Numbered from the stretch's first letter, positions 9,286 to 18,800 are shown. The stretch: DNA of 64,000 nucleotides from Sva-07 sp963716235 (GCA_963716235.1 CAVQTE010000030.1:124001-188000); one strand, 5' to 3'. The notes: generated by a model from the letters alone, not told the origin. A program made the numbers and translations.

Positions 9286-10800
9286 TCAGAGCAAGGCGAG
9301 GCACGCGTCGGTGCCGTCGATGACCCCGGTGCGCAACGCGGCGATCTTCTCGAAGGCACTGCCCACGACGTTGTCGTCGGTGCTCGGATCGGCAACGAGG
9401 AGCAATGCCTGGATTGCTTCGTCGAGGTCGCCCGCCGACACCGTCGAGGTGCGCCCGTCAGCGCGTGGTCGGGGAAGGTCGAGTCCGTTCGGTGTGTCGA
9501 CGAGGATCACGGTCTGTACCCAACCGCCGGTGAGGCAGTCGTTGACGAGCGCTCGAGCTTCGCCGGTGAGGTCGGAGCCCGCCGCCTCCTGCACCGCTTC
9601 GCTCCAAGCGGAACCGAGCAGATAGCCGACCGAGAAGTCGCCCAGCGACTGGTAGAGATCGAGGGCCGCCGGCTCGTTCACGAAGACTTCGCCGGTGGCA
9701 GGACACAGCGCCGTGCCACGGTCGAGGTCTCCGCGCAGGTCGGTGCAGTCCGCGCCGCCCGACGAACTCACGACGGTGAGTTCGAGGGGACCCATCGCCG
9801 GGATCGTGTCGGCGAGCTGTTGATCCCAGTACAGGTTCAAGTCATTCGGCAGGAAGCCGAACAGATCATCGTCGGTGTAGCCGAAGGGGGCGTTACCGCC
9901 GCTGTTCTGGTCGTCGAAGCTCGTGAATTGGTTCGGCACGAGGGGCAGCGGGTCGTCGAGGATCTCGGCGCAACGCGCGGCGCCCTCGGCGAACCCGACC
10001 TGGAACGCGCCGACTCGGTCGAAACCCGATCCGTGGCCACCTTCGGTGAACTGGTCGATGCCGACCGGATCGCTCACCTTGGTCATGGCGATCAGACCGG
10101 CGGTGACGTCGGCGTCGCTGTACCGAACCGTCGCCGACTCGCCATGCACCACCCGTGCAGTCCAGGCGCCGGCAAAACAGTCGGACTGCTGCTCCGTGAG
10201 GATTGTCGGCAGCGCCCGATCGAGGTTGCCTGCCTGGAGCTGGATGGCATGGCCGAACTCGTGGGCGAACACCGTGCCGATCGTGCCCGGGCCGTAGTCG
10301 CGCGCCAGTTGTGCCAGCAACCCGTCGTCGCTGTCGTCGTACACCATGAAGTTGCCAACGCCGCAGTAGAACGCGACGTACTGCTGCACTTCTTCGTACG
10401 TCGTCGACGACGTGCCGCATCCGGGGATGTCGTCGGGTCGACCGGGATAGGCCGCATAGACCCCGCCGTCGAGTGGCTCGAACGGCTCGCCGTAGATCGC
10501 CGGGTACTGCTCCGTCCACCACGACTCGAGGTCGGTCATGACCGCCAACAGGAAGTCGTCGTAGGTCTTCGGCGGCTTGCTCGGCCCGAAATCGATGGCC
10601 GCAGGGTCGGGCGGAATGCTGACCGCCGGTGCCGGAAGAGTGGTGGACGGTGTGCTCGACGTCGTCGGTGGTTCGCCGGCCGGAATCTGCACCGAGCCGA
10701 TGGTGTCGGCTCGTTCCGCGGTCACCGCAACGTCGGCGCCGCAGGCTGCGAGCACCGCTGTACCGCTGAGCAGCAGTGCTACGAGCGGCGACGGTGCCAT
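9286..10800 (-). CDS. Lipoprotein neutral zinc metallopeptidase-like protein
   Basis: A 504-residue exported protein. The N-terminus is a lipoprotein signal (LLLSGTAVLAAC, Cys at about 20), followed by a Thr/Pro-rich linker. The zinc motif HEFGH occurs near residue 180 in VFAHEFGHAIQLQ, with EQQSDCFAGAW about 25 residues later, as in the putative neutral zinc metallopeptidase (YpfJ-like) family. The large C-terminal half (AEGAARCAEILDD, NPLYWDQQ-like segments) resembles secreted actinobacterial relatives. TAGCAT at 10808-10813 lies 7 bases before the ATG. No frameshift. Peptidase activity is inferred from the motif only. Confidence 0.75.
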   Translation of the reverse strand: MAPSPLVALLLSGTAVLAACGADVAVTAERADTIGSVQIPAGEPPTTSSTPSTTLPAPAVSIPPDPAAIDFGPSKPPKTYDDFLLAVMTDLESWWTEQYPAIYGEPFEPLDGGVYAAYPGRPDDIPGCGTSSTTYEEVQQYVAFYCGVGNFMVYDDSDDGLLAQLARDYGPGTIGTVFAHEFGHAIQLQAGNLDRALPTILTEQQSDCFAGAWTARVVHGESATVRYSDADVTAGLIAMTKVSDPVGIDQFTEGGHGSGFDRVGAFQVGFAEGAARCAEILDDPLPLVPNQFTSFDDQNSGGNAPFGYTDDDLFGFLPNDLNLYWDQQLADTIPAMGPLELTVVSSSGGADCTDLRGDLDRGTALCPATGEVFVNEPAALDLYQSLGDFSVGYLLGSAWSEAVQEAAGSDLTGEARALVNDCLTGGWVQTVILVDTPNGLDLPRPRADGRTSTVSAGDLDEAIQALLLVADPSTDDNVVGSAFEKIAALRTGVIDGTDACLALL

Positions 10801-10996
10801 GCCGTTGATGCTAGGGCGTCTCCCTGAGCGACGAACGGCGCGGCCACGGACGTCACAACGTTCTTACCGTTGCGTTGACGCTGCGCGCTGTCCCTGGGCA
10901 CGGATCGTGCGTGGGGTGGTGCGGTGGACTTCGTCGGCCTGGTCCGCGCTGCTACGGTCGGGGGGCAACCCGTTTGCGAGCCAGAGGGGACAGAAC
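10801..10996. other. Divergent intergenic region between metallopeptidase and liv operon
   Basis: 196 bases. It holds the TAGCAT -10 of the metallopeptidase (10808-10813, minus strand). Toward livG there is a CTACGGT -10-like element (about 10950-10956) and a strong ribosome site (AGAGGGGA, 10983-10990) 6 bases before the GTG. No operator symmetry stands out. Confidence 0.4.
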
Positions 10997-11758
10997 GTGG
11001 CACTGCTGGAAGTCAACGAGGTCTCGGTCTCGTTCGGAGGCATCATTGCGCTCGATCGTCTCTCGTTCGACATCGAGAAGGGGCAGATTCTCGGCCTGAT
11101 CGGACCCAACGGTGCCGGCAAGACGACCATGTTCAACGTCGTCAGTCGTATCTACGACCCCGCTCGTGGGCAGGTGCGATTCGATGGGCACGATCTGCTC
11201 GAAGTGCCGGCGCACCGCATCGCCGGACTCGGGATCTCCCGAACCTTCCAGAACCTCGCGCTGTTTCCCACGATGTCGTTGTTGCAGAACACGATGACGG
11301 GCGCCCATCACGTCGGCAAGGTCGGCTTCGTCCGCGCGATGACTCGGATCGGCGCAGCGAAGGAGGAACGGGCGCTGGCCGCCGACGCCTACAGGATCCT
11401 TCGTTCGCTCGGACTCGAGGACCTTGCGTTCCACCCCGCTGCCGGCCTCCCCTTCGGCACGCTCAAACGGCTCGAGTTGGCTCGCGCGCTGGCGGCGCAT
11501 CCGAAACTGTTGCTCCTCGACGAGCCGGCGGCCGGTCTCACCCACCACGAAGTCGACGAACTCGCCCAGACGATTCGTCGGATCCGTGACGAGTACAGCC
11601 TCACGGTGCTCCTCGTCGAACACCACATGGGCATGGTGATGGGGATCTCCGATCGTGTCGTTGCAATGGAGTTCGGTCGCAAGATCTCCGAAGGACTCCC
11701 GAGTGAGGTCCAGAGCGACCCGCGGGTGATCGAGGCGTACCTGGGAACCACGGCATGA
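10997..11758 (+). CDS. livG: Branched-chain amino acid-type ABC transporter ATP-binding protein
   Basis: One of two ATPases of a LivFGHM-type importer for branched-chain amino acids, amides or related polar compounds, at the cytoplasmic face. Walker A GPNGAGKT is at 36-43. The family-specific signature replacement LPFGTLKRLELARAL precedes Walker B LLLLDEPAAGL, and LLVEHHMGMVM contains the H-loop. GLGISRTFQNLALFP is typical of LivG. The GTG start at 10997 has AGAGGGGA at the right distance; the longer open frame upstream has no family similarity. First gene of a five-gene operon; ATGA overlap with livF. Confidence 0.9.
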   Translation: MALLEVNEVSVSFGGIIALDRLSFDIEKGQILGLIGPNGAGKTTMFNVVSRIYDPARGQVRFDGHDLLEVPAHRIAGLGISRTFQNLALFPTMSLLQNTMTGAHHVGKVGFVRAMTRIGAAKEERALAADAYRILRSLGLEDLAFHPAAGLPFGTLKRLELARALAAHPKLLLLDEPAAGLTHHEVDELAQTIRRIRDEYSLTVLLVEHHMGMVMGISDRVVAMEFGRKISEGLPSEVQSDPRVIEAYLGTTA

Positions 11759-12474
11759 GCGTTCAAGCGCTGCTCACGGTCGCGGGCCTCACGGCCGGCT
11801 ACGGGCCCGTGGAGGTCTTGCACAAGATCGACTTCACCGTCGGTGACGGTGAGATCGTCGTCATCCTCGGCGCCAATGGGGCAGGCAAGACCACCACGAT
11901 GCGAGCCGTCTCGGGGTTGATCGGCCGTCACGGGCACGTCGAGTTCGCCGGAACCGAGATCTCCGGCGCCAAGCCCGACGCCATCGTGCGCGCTGGTATC
12001 TCACAGGTCCCGCAGGGCCGAGGTACGTTCACCGATCTGACCGTCGAGGACAACCTTCGCGCCGGTGGTTACACGATCAAGGGCTCGATCGACGACGATC
12101 TCGCCCGCTGGTACGAAGTGTTTCCCCGACTCGCCGAACGACGCGATCAGCAGGCCGGCTCGCTGTCGGGCGGTGAGCAGCAGATGCTGGCGGTCGCGCG
12201 TGCGATGATGACCCGCCCGAAGCTGCTCCTGTGTGACGAACCAAGTCTCGGACTCGCTCCGCTGATCACCAAGGAGCTGTTCCGGGTGCTCGCGACATTG
12301 CGGTCCGACCATGGCATGTCGCTGCTGATCGTCGAGCAGAACGCGGGGATGTCGTTGGCGCTCGCCGACCGGGCGTATGTGCTGGAGACCGGCACGATCG
12401 TTGCCACCGGTACCGGCGACGAACTGTTGGCCGACGACACGATCAGAGAGGCCTACCTGGGAGTGGTGAGCTGA
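11755..12474 (+). CDS. livF: Branched-chain amino acid-type ABC transporter ATP-binding protein
   Basis: Second ATPase of the importer, 239 residues. Walker A GANGAGKTT is near 38-46, the signature LSGGEQQMLAVARAM near 140, Walker B LLLCDEPSLGLAP after it, and the switch in LLIVEQNAGMSL. The family hallmark ISQVPQGRGTFTDLTVEDNL is present. Its ATG overlaps the livG stop (ATGA at 11755-11758) and its own TGA overlaps the livH ATG by one base, so translation is coupled. No own promoter is visible. Confidence 0.9.
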   Translation: MSVQALLTVAGLTAGYGPVEVLHKIDFTVGDGEIVVILGANGAGKTTTMRAVSGLIGRHGHVEFAGTEISGAKPDAIVRAGISQVPQGRGTFTDLTVEDNLRAGGYTIKGSIDDDLARWYEVFPRLAERRDQQAGSLSGGEQQMLAVARAMMTRPKLLLCDEPSLGLAPLITKELFRVLATLRSDHGMSLLIVEQNAGMSLALADRAYVLETGTIVATGTGDELLADDTIREAYLGVVS

Positions 12475-13364
12475 TGTCGCTGTTCATCGAACGGATGGTC
12501 AACGGGCTTGCCGACGGTTCGATCTACGCGTTGCTGGCGCTCGCGCTCGTGGTCGTGTTCCGCTCCACGGGCCAGCTCAACTTCGCTCAAGGCGAGATCG
12601 GTACGCTCGGAGCGTTCGTGGTTTCCACACTCGCGCTCAGCGGGGTGCCCGTCTGGTTGTCGATCCTGCTCGCCATGGGCGTCGGCTTCCTGGTCTCCGC
12701 CGGTGTCGAACGTGTCGTCGTGCGACCGATCGAACACCGCAACCCCGGCGCCGTGATCGTGGCACTGATCGGGGTGTTCCTGGCAGTGAACCAGGTCGTG
12801 GCCATGATCTGGGGTGTCGACGCCCGCAGCCTGCCGAGCGTGTTCCCCGACGGTGCCGACGACTTCGTCACCGTGCTGGGTGCACCGGTTCGCGTCGCCC
12901 GAATCGGAACGATCGGCGTGCTCGTGGTCGTGTTGTTCCTGCTCTGGCTGATGTTCACCAAGACCAAGGTCGGCCTTGCCATGCGGGCGGTGGCCAACAA
13001 CCAGGAGTCGTCGAACCTCGTCGGTATGCGGGTCGGGTCGATCCTCGTGCTCGGTTGGGGTCTCGCCGGTGCCATCGGTGTGCTCGCCGCGGCGATGCTG
13101 GCCCCATCGGCTGGACTCACCGGCACGCTGATGCTCGGACCGTTCCTCCTCGCCTCGGTGGCGGCCGTACTCGGTGGTCTCGACTCGCCGGTCGGCGCCG
13201 TGGTCGGTGGCCTGCTCATCGGCGTCGTCGAGGCGTTCATCGTCGGCTACGTCACCATTCTCGGCTCGGCCATGTTGTTCCCCGTGATGCTCGTGATCCT
13301 GCTCGCCGTGCTGCTGTTGCGACCGTCGGGTCTGTTCGGGTCCGAGCGAGTGGAGCGCGTGTGA
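12474..13364 (+). CDS. livH: Branched-chain amino acid-type ABC transporter permease
   Basis: Inner-membrane permease, 296 residues and mostly hydrophobic, with about eight membrane segments. N-terminal LADGSIYALLALALVVVFRS and FAQGEIGTLGAF are LivH hallmarks. The coupling loop RAVANNQESSNLVGMRVGSI lies near residues 170-190. It overlaps livF (TGATG) and livM (TGATG) by one base each. It pairs with LivM to form the channel. Confidence 0.9.
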   Translation: MSLFIERMVNGLADGSIYALLALALVVVFRSTGQLNFAQGEIGTLGAFVVSTLALSGVPVWLSILLAMGVGFLVSAGVERVVVRPIEHRNPGAVIVALIGVFLAVNQVVAMIWGVDARSLPSVFPDGADDFVTVLGAPVRVARIGTIGVLVVVLFLLWLMFTKTKVGLAMRAVANNQESSNLVGMRVGSILVLGWGLAGAIGVLAAAMLAPSAGLTGTLMLGPFLLASVAAVLGGLDSPVGAVVGGLLIGVVEAFIVGYVTILGSAMLFPVMLVILLAVLLLRPSGLFGSERVERV

Positions 13365-14608
13365 TGCAGCTTCCATTGCGGTTCACGAAAGGGAGTTGGC
13401 AGAACTGGGCGGGACGCCTCCTGCTGTTCGGCGGCGTGGGTCTGTTCATGTATCGCGCCGCCACCGAGTGGAGCCGCTCCGGGCTCGGCCTGCTCGCCGA
13501 TGCGCTGACCATCGCGATCGCCGTCACCGGCCTGAACCTGATCACCGGCTACACGGGGCAGCTTTCGCTCGGCCATGCAGCGTTCTTCGCCATCGGCGCC
13601 TACACCTCGGCGATGCTCGTCACCGGCAAGGTCTGGTCACCGTTCTTCACCGACAACATCTGGACACCCGGGTGGACCATGCCGGCTGCGGCCGTCATCT
13701 GCTTCCTGATCGGTATGGTCGTGGGCATTCCGGCCCTGCGGCTCAAGGGCATCTACCTTGCGCTCGTGACCCTCGTCTTCACCGAGGCGGTTCGCGCTCT
13801 GTTGCGATACGAGGAGTTCGAAGGCGTGACCGGAGCAGCGACGGGGGTCAAGGGTCTCAGCTACCTGCCACCGACGTGGACCGGCCTCGACGGGCGAGCC
13901 GACCTGGTCACCTGGTTCTTCTACCTGTCGCTCGCAATCCTCGTTGTCGTGTCGATCCTGAGCGCGGGACTCCTGCGTAGCCGGATCGGACGTGCGATGG
14001 TCGCCGTGCGTGACAACGAGACCGCAGCGGCGGTGATGGGAGTCAATCTGTTCACGACGAAGACGCTCGTCTTCGGGCTCTCGGGCGCGATTGCCGGTGT
14101 CGCGGGCAGTCTGTACGCCCTCAAATTGACGCTCGTCGAGCCCGATGTGCCGCTGTTCGGTCTGTTCGGATCGGTCACGTTGCTGGTTGCGCTCGTGGTG
14201 GGTGGTGCCGCGCAGAACTGGGGCCCGTTCGTCGGTGCGATGTTCTACGTGTTCGTCAACGATTTCGCCCGCAGTGTCGGCGAGGATCCGGCGAACAGCG
14301 CGTTCTTCGGCTGGTTCGTCGATGAAGGAACGAAGATCAACGGGCTCGGCGGCGTGACGTTCGGGATCATGCTGATCCTGTTCGCCCGGTTCGTCCCCTT
14401 CGGTGCGGTCGGCACGATGCGCCTGTGGCGTTCGAAGTTGGTCCAGGTGGTCCCGCGTCTCCCAGCGCTCGCCGGGGTCGATGCCGAACCAACGGCAGCG
14501 CGGTTAGAGGAGGAGGTCCCTACAAGCGCCGGCCAGGCGGCACGTAGCATCAATCCTGCCGACGTCACCGGGTTGGCCGACCAGGATCCGCCCGGAACCA
14601 TCCCGTGA
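13364..14608 (+). CDS. livM: Branched-chain amino acid-type ABC transporter permease
   Basis: Second permease, 414 residues. Family motifs: AVTGLNLITGYTGQLSLGHA near 45-65, LRLKGIYLALVTL near 125, and the EAA-like coupling loop RIGRAMVAVRDNETAAAVMGV near 205. A 60-residue hydrophilic C-terminal tail beyond the last membrane segment is longer than usual and has no recognised motif. Start ATG 13364 overlaps the livH stop; the longer upstream open frame is antisense-like noise inside livH. 49 bases separate it from the binding-protein gene. Confidence 0.9.
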   Translation: MQLPLRFTKGSWQNWAGRLLLFGGVGLFMYRAATEWSRSGLGLLADALTIAIAVTGLNLITGYTGQLSLGHAAFFAIGAYTSAMLVTGKVWSPFFTDNIWTPGWTMPAAAVICFLIGMVVGIPALRLKGIYLALVTLVFTEAVRALLRYEEFEGVTGAATGVKGLSYLPPTWTGLDGRADLVTWFFYLSLAILVVVSILSAGLLRSRIGRAMVAVRDNETAAAVMGVNLFTTKTLVFGLSGAIAGVAGSLYALKLTLVEPDVPLFGLFGSVTLLVALVVGGAAQNWGPFVGAMFYVFVNDFARSVGEDPANSAFFGWFVDEGTKINGLGGVTFGIMLILFARFVPFGAVGTMRLWRSKLVQVVPRLPALAGVDAEPTAARLEEEVPTSAGQAARSINPADVTGLADQDPPGTIP

Positions 14609-14657
14609 CCCGGCGTTGATCCGCACTCGACCACCCACACAGAGGGGGACTCTGACC

Positions 14658-16103
14658 ATGGTCAGGACCAAGAAACTACTTGCGCTTGCGGCTACGGGAG
14701 CGCTCGTTCTCGCCGCCTGCGGCAGCGACGACGACGCATCGACCGGCACCGACGCCCCAGAGGCCACCGAGGCCACCGAATCGACCGAGGCACCAGACGC
14801 CACCGACGCGCCCGATTCGACGGAGGCCCCGGACTCCACGGAGACGCCGGACACCACGGAGGCCGCCGCATCAGGCGCGGAGTTCGTGGTCGACACCGAG
14901 GCGTGTGACGATCCCGACGCGGCGACCGCTCAGATCGAGGGCGCGCTCAAGATCGGCTCGTCGATCCCGCTCTCGGGTGGGCCCGCTGCGCTGTTCGCGC
15001 CGGTCGGCGCAGGCCAACAGGCCTACATCGAGTACTACAACGCCGAGTTCGGTGGTATCGGCGACCAGCCCATCGAACTGATCGTCAAGGACGACCAGTT
15101 CACGGCCGACCTCACGAAGACCAACGTCGACGAACTCGTCTTCGACGACGAGGTGACGATGCTGGCGGGCCTCGTCGGGACGGCGAACAATCTGGCGATC
15201 CAAGCCGACATGAACGCCCAGTGCATCCCGCAGCAGTGGGTGTTGACCGGTGCCCCCGACTGGGGCAACGTCGAGGAGTATCCGTGGACCAGCGGACTGC
15301 TCGTGCCGTATGCGATCGAGTCGCGGCTGTGGGCCGAGCACGTCGTTGCCGAGATCGGTGAGGGGGCCACCGCTGCGCTGTTCACGGTGAACAACGAGTT
15401 CGGTCAGGCCTACATCGAAGCCTTCACGGAGCTGGCTTCGGAGAACGGCATCGAGATCGTCGCAGAGGAAACGATCGAGGTGACCGACTCCGGAGCGCCG
15501 AGCGGCCAGATGACGAACCTCGTCGAGGCTGCTCCCGACGCAATTCTGGCGGTTCCTCTGGGAGCGCAGTGCATTGCGTTCATGACCGAACTCGGCAACG
15601 CCAAAGCAGCGAACCCCGATTTTGCGCCGCAGGTGTACCAGACGGCGACGTGTGCGCAACCGCTGTTCTTCGGCGCCGTTTCGAACGGCGGCGCCGACGG
15701 GGTCTACACCTCGAGCAACGTGAAGTTCGTGACCGACCCCGTTTACGCCGATGACGAGGGAGCGCAGACCTTCATCGAGGCGATGGCGGCGTACGCTCCC
15801 GAGACCAACGCTGCTGATCTGAACGCAGTTGCGGGCTGGCTCTCGATGGAGCTCGCGGTCCATGCTGCCCAGCAGGCCTTCGACGCCGGCGACTACAGCC
15901 GTGCGGGGATCATCAACGCTGCTCGCAACATCGACTACACGCCGGGATTGTTGGTCGACGGTCTGGTCGCGCAGATGAACGCCGAAGACGCGTACTTCGC
16001 GGAGGGCACACAGCTCGTGCAGTGGTCCGACGCGGCGAAGGCGTTCGCAACCTCGGGCGACGTCTTCGACTACAACGGCTCGCTCGGCACCTACACCCCC
16101 TGA
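14658..16103 (+). CDS. livJ: Branched-chain amino acid-type ABC transporter substrate-binding lipoprotein
   Basis: Extracytoplasmic receptor of the importer, 481 residues. A lipoprotein signal MVRTKKLLALAATGALVLAAC ends at Cys 21. Residues about 25-75 form a highly acidic Thr/Glu/Asp/Pro linker made of repeated EAT, EST, DAT and DST units. The periplasmic type 1 binding fold follows (LKIGSSIPLSGGPAALFAPV ... YIEYYNAEFGGIG). The AGAGGGGGA ribosome site precedes ATG 14658. Last gene of the operon, followed by a perfect hairpin. The specific ligand is unknown; this fold binds amino acids, amides or urea in other systems. Confidence 0.88.
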   Translation: MVRTKKLLALAATGALVLAACGSDDDASTGTDAPEATEATESTEAPDATDAPDSTEAPDSTETPDTTEAAASGAEFVVDTEACDDPDAATAQIEGALKIGSSIPLSGGPAALFAPVGAGQQAYIEYYNAEFGGIGDQPIELIVKDDQFTADLTKTNVDELVFDDEVTMLAGLVGTANNLAIQADMNAQCIPQQWVLTGAPDWGNVEEYPWTSGLLVPYAIESRLWAEHVVAEIGEGATAALFTVNNEFGQAYIEAFTELASENGIEIVAEETIEVTDSGAPSGQMTNLVEAAPDAILAVPLGAQCIAFMTELGNAKAANPDFAPQVYQTATCAQPLFFGAVSNGGADGVYTSSNVKFVTDPVYADDEGAQTFIEAMAAYAPETNAADLNAVAGWLSMELAVHAAQQAFDAGDYSRAGIINAARNIDYTPGLLVDGLVAQMNAEDAYFAEGTQLVQWSDAAKAFATSGDVFDYNGSLGTYTP

Positions 16104-16115
16104 GTCACACGGTGC

Positions 16116-16153
16116 GGTGTCACTGAGGGGGTCAAGACCCCCTCAGTGACACC
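16116..16153. terminator. Perfect 18-bp hairpin, 2-base loop
   Basis: GGTGTCACTGAGGGGGTC (16116-16133) is followed after AA by its exact complement (16136-16153). It lies between the convergent livJ and lipoprotein stops. No T-tract follows in either direction, so it is a stem-only bidirectional terminator or a 3'-end stabiliser. Confidence 0.7.
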
Positions 16154-16166
16154 ACCCGCAGGGTTG

Positions 16167-16634
16167 TCAGCCGCCCGCTTCGAGGCACTCCGCGATCGCG
16201 GCGATGACCTCGGCGGGCGGATCGCCGTCCTCGCTCGATGCGACCAACTCGGCGATGTCGACGTCTTGCAGCTTGTCGCGAGCGCAGTCCTCGTCGATGG
16301 CTTCCCCGCCGCTGCCGGTCATCCCCGTGATGAACAGATCGATGAGCGCGTCCTGATCGGCGCAGCCCAGCAACTCCATCCCGAGTGCCTCGCCTTCGGG
16401 ACTGAGTTCGGCGTCGTCTTCGGCAGCGATCTTCTCCGCGTCTTCGTCGGAGAGTTGCGACGCGAGGTCGTTGACGCACTCCTCGTCGAGCGCCATTCCC
16501 CCGCTCTCTGCCTGCTCGAGCGTTGCTGCGGCAGCCGCGGCCTGAGGGCCCGACAGATCGCTGCCGCCATCGCTGCCGCACCCGGTGAGCACGAGGCCCA
16601 CGATCGCAACGCCAATCGCCAGTGTCTTCTTCAT
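16167..16634 (-). CDS. Uncharacterised acidic lipoprotein
   Basis: 155 residues. MKKTLAIGVAIVGLVLTGCGS is a clean lipoprotein signal with Cys near 19. The mature part is Asp/Glu/Ala-rich with six further cysteines (DEECVNDLAS, LGCADQDAL, DEDCARDKLQ, IAECLEAGG) in a spaced pattern suggesting disulfides and two similar halves. Start ATG 16634 is chosen because AGAGG lies about 6 bases upstream; ATG 16640 would sit directly on that site. No function recognised. Confidence 0.65.
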   Translation of the reverse strand: MKKTLAIGVAIVGLVLTGCGSDGGSDLSGPQAAAAAATLEQAESGGMALDEECVNDLASQLSDEDAEKIAAEDDAELSPEGEALGMELLGCADQDALIDLFITGMTGSGGEAIDEDCARDKLQDVDIAELVASSEDGDPPAEVIAAIAECLEAGG

Positions 16635-16739
16635 GTCCATCCTCTACAGGGTTCTCCGGCGCGTTGCCGGGAGGTGACCGGTCCGCCCACCCGTCATCAT
16701 CGTGACACGTGGAGGGGGACCGCACGCACCATTGCGGGC

Positions 16740-17042
16740 TCAGGGCCGCTCGGACACGCTCAGCTCGATGCTGTCCGATTCGGCGATCTCCACCTCGAAC
16801 CCCCATTCGTCGCCGTTCTCGTCGATCGCCGTGCAGTCGAACACGGTGCCGACCTCCTGGTCCGCGGGCTCGTCGCACGTCGCCGACACGAGCGCGACAC
16901 CCAGTCCGTCGGCGACACCCTCGTCCTGCAGGATGAATGTCTCGGCCTCCTCGCGGAAGTCGGCGGTCGTCGTGAAGCAGCCCGACAGTACGAGTGCGCT
17001 CAGCGTCGGCAGCACGAAGCATCCGACGACACGAACGAGCAT
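16740..17042 (-). CDS. Small DUF4333-like lipoprotein
   Basis: 100 residues. A lipoprotein signal (VLPTLSALVLSGC, Cys near 22) is followed by a compact domain with two more cysteines (SATCDEPADQEVGTVFDCTA) and a beta-rich end (EWGFEVEIAESDSIELSV). This pattern fits the DUF4333 family of actinobacterial secreted domains; function unknown. TACGTT (17049-17054) lies 6 bases before ATG 17042, indicating its own leaderless promoter just after the rarD stop. Confidence 0.65.
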   Translation of the reverse strand: MLVRVVGCFVLPTLSALVLSGCFTTTADFREEAETFILQDEGVADGLGVALVSATCDEPADQEVGTVFDCTAIDENGDEWGFEVEIAESDSIELSVSERP

Positions 17043-17056
17043 CGCTCGAACGTAGC

Positions 17057-18008
17057 TCAGCCGAGCGGGGCGAGCGCCGCGTCTCGCCGATGGCTGGCGA
17101 TGCGATCCCACATCACCACGCCGAGAGCGACCCACACGAAGCCGAAGCCGACGAGGCGGTCCGCGGGCATCGGCTCGCCGTAGATCACCCAGCCCAATCC
17201 GAAGTTGATGATCGGCACCAGGAGGTTGAGCGGCCCGAGCAGCGTGAACGGCACGCTCTTCGCCGCCGCCGCGAAGAACATGAGTGGCACGGCGGTGATG
17301 AGGCCCGAGCCGAGGACGAAGAACCATTCTCGGGTCGATGCGGTCTGCGTCACACTGCCGGCCCGGGTCGAGAACCAGACGACGGCGATCACCGCTGGGA
17401 CGAACAGCACGAACGATTCGCCGGCGAGGCTGTCGACGGCGCCGAGCGGGACACGCCGCTTCGTGAGGCCGTACACACTCCACGATGCCGCAATGATCAT
17501 CGCGATCCACGGAGGGCTGCCGTACGACACGGTCAGGATCACCACGGCAACGCCGGCGCAGGCGAATGCGGCGCGCTGAGCGGTTGTCGGGCGTTCCTTC
17601 AGAACGAACACCCCGATGGCCATCGTGGCGAGCGGCGCGATGAAGTAGCCGAGCGCCGTCTCGATCACCCGGTCGTTGGTGACGGCCCACACGTAGCCGC
17701 CCCAGTTGACCGTGAGCAGCAGTGAGGCGAGCACGAGGCGGCGGGCCACACCGGGATCACGAAGGGCGCCGATGACGGTCGGCCAGCTCCGACGAGCGGT
17801 CACGATGATCGCCATCACCACGCCGGCGCATGCCATCCGCCAGGCGATCAGTTCGAACGCGTCGAACGTGCTGAGCTGCTTCCAGTAGATGGTGAGCAGG
17901 CCCCATATCAGGTACGCGGCAACGCCGAGTTGCACTCCCCGACGCACGCTGCGACCACCGGTGCTCGTCGGCCGCGCTCGGCGTGGCGGAGGTCGACCGG
18001 TCGGACAT
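17057..18008 (-). CDS. rarD: RarD-type EamA family transporter (apparent +1 frameshift near 17936)
   Basis: Ten-helix membrane exporter/permease of the drug/metabolite superfamily. From GTG 17947 the frame reads VQLGVAAYLIWGLLTIYWK, ELIAWRM, WGGYVWAVTNDRVIETALGYFI and LGPLNLLVPIINFGLGWVIYGE, all RarD hallmarks. Upstream, in the other frame, ATG 18008 starts MSDRSTSATPSAADEHRWSQ, which joins VQLGV exactly if one base near 17936 is removed. TACTCT (18017-18022) is 8 bases before that ATG. I therefore span both pieces (about 316 residues); the N-terminal tail is cytoplasmic. Substrate unknown. Confidence 0.75.
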
Positions 18009-18016
18009 CGCTTCGT

Positions 18017-18073
18017 AGAGTACGGACTGCGGATCGAACCGCGGCACGCGGTTGCGTTGCGACCGCGTACGGT
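18017..18073. promoter_or_regulatory. Divergent leaderless promoters of rarD and pgl
   Basis: Minus-strand TACTCT at 18017-18022 is 8 bases before the rarD ATG (18008). Plus-strand TACGGT at 18068-18073 is 7 bases before the pgl ATG (18081). Confidence 0.5.
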
Positions 18074-18080
18074 GGCGGCG

Positions 18081-18737
18081 ATGGAAGTTCGCGTCAGCGA
18101 TACCCCTGCCGCCAGTGCCGGGGTCTGGTTGGCCCGACGTCTCCGCGATGCCGTGCGACGACGAGGTTCGGCGTCCCTCGCGGTCAGTGGTGGCGGTTCG
18201 GCGCCCGCGTTGTTCGATGCGTTGCTGGTCGAGGACGTGCCGTGGGAACACATCACGGTCTGGCAGGTCGACGAGCGGATCGCGCCGGATGGCGACCCCG
18301 GCCGCAACGCCGGCCAACTCGACTGCTTCCCCGCCTCGGTGAAGCTGATGCCCGTGACGGCTGTCGACCTGCGAGCGGCCGCGCGGCGGTACGGGGCGGG
18401 ATTGCCCGAACGCTTCGACGTGGTGCATCTCGGCCTCGGCGACGATGGGCACACGGCGTCGTGGCCGCCTGGCGACCCTGTGGTCGACAGCGATCGGCCG
18501 TGTGAGCTGGTCGGTGACTTCAACGGGTTCCGGCGGATGACCCTCACGCCCTCGGTGGTCAATCGAGCCAGGTGCCGCTTGGTGCTCACGTTCGGTCGGT
18601 CGAAGGCGCCGATGGTGGCCCGCTGGCTGCTGCGTGACCCCGAACTCCCGGTCGACCGGCTGCGTCGATCCGCCACGTTGGTCTTCGTCGACCCTGCCGC
18701 GGTCGCCGACATCCCGTCGTCGACGCGTGTGGAGTGA
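18081..18737 (+). CDS. pgl: 6-phosphogluconolactonase
   Basis: Hydrolyses 6-phosphogluconolactone in the oxidative pentose phosphate pathway. The 218-residue protein has SLAVSGGGSAPALFDAL near 35, the active-site VDERIAPDGDPGRN near 67, and the signature HLGLGDDGHTASWPPGDP near 120. Length and motifs fit the NagB-like Pgl family. Start ATG 18081 is supported by the TACGGT 7 bases upstream; the longer frame upstream is not conserved. It directly precedes pgi, giving a small sugar-phosphate cluster. Confidence 0.88.
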   Translation: MEVRVSDTPAASAGVWLARRLRDAVRRRGSASLAVSGGGSAPALFDALLVEDVPWEHITVWQVDERIAPDGDPGRNAGQLDCFPASVKLMPVTAVDLRAAARRYGAGLPERFDVVHLGLGDDGHTASWPPGDPVVDSDRPCELVGDFNGFRRMTLTPSVVNRARCRLVLTFGRSKAPMVARWLLRDPELPVDRLRRSATLVFVDPAAVADIPSSTRVE

Positions 18738-18800
18738 GCGAGTTCGACGGGTGCCTGGTTCATCGGCGGCGGTCTGATCGGGCCACTAGCGTCGCGTCAC

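Noticed and set aside
9187..10827. 546-residue plus-strand ORF
   Set aside because: Antisense to the lipoprotein metallopeptidase, which has a lipobox and HEFGH motif.
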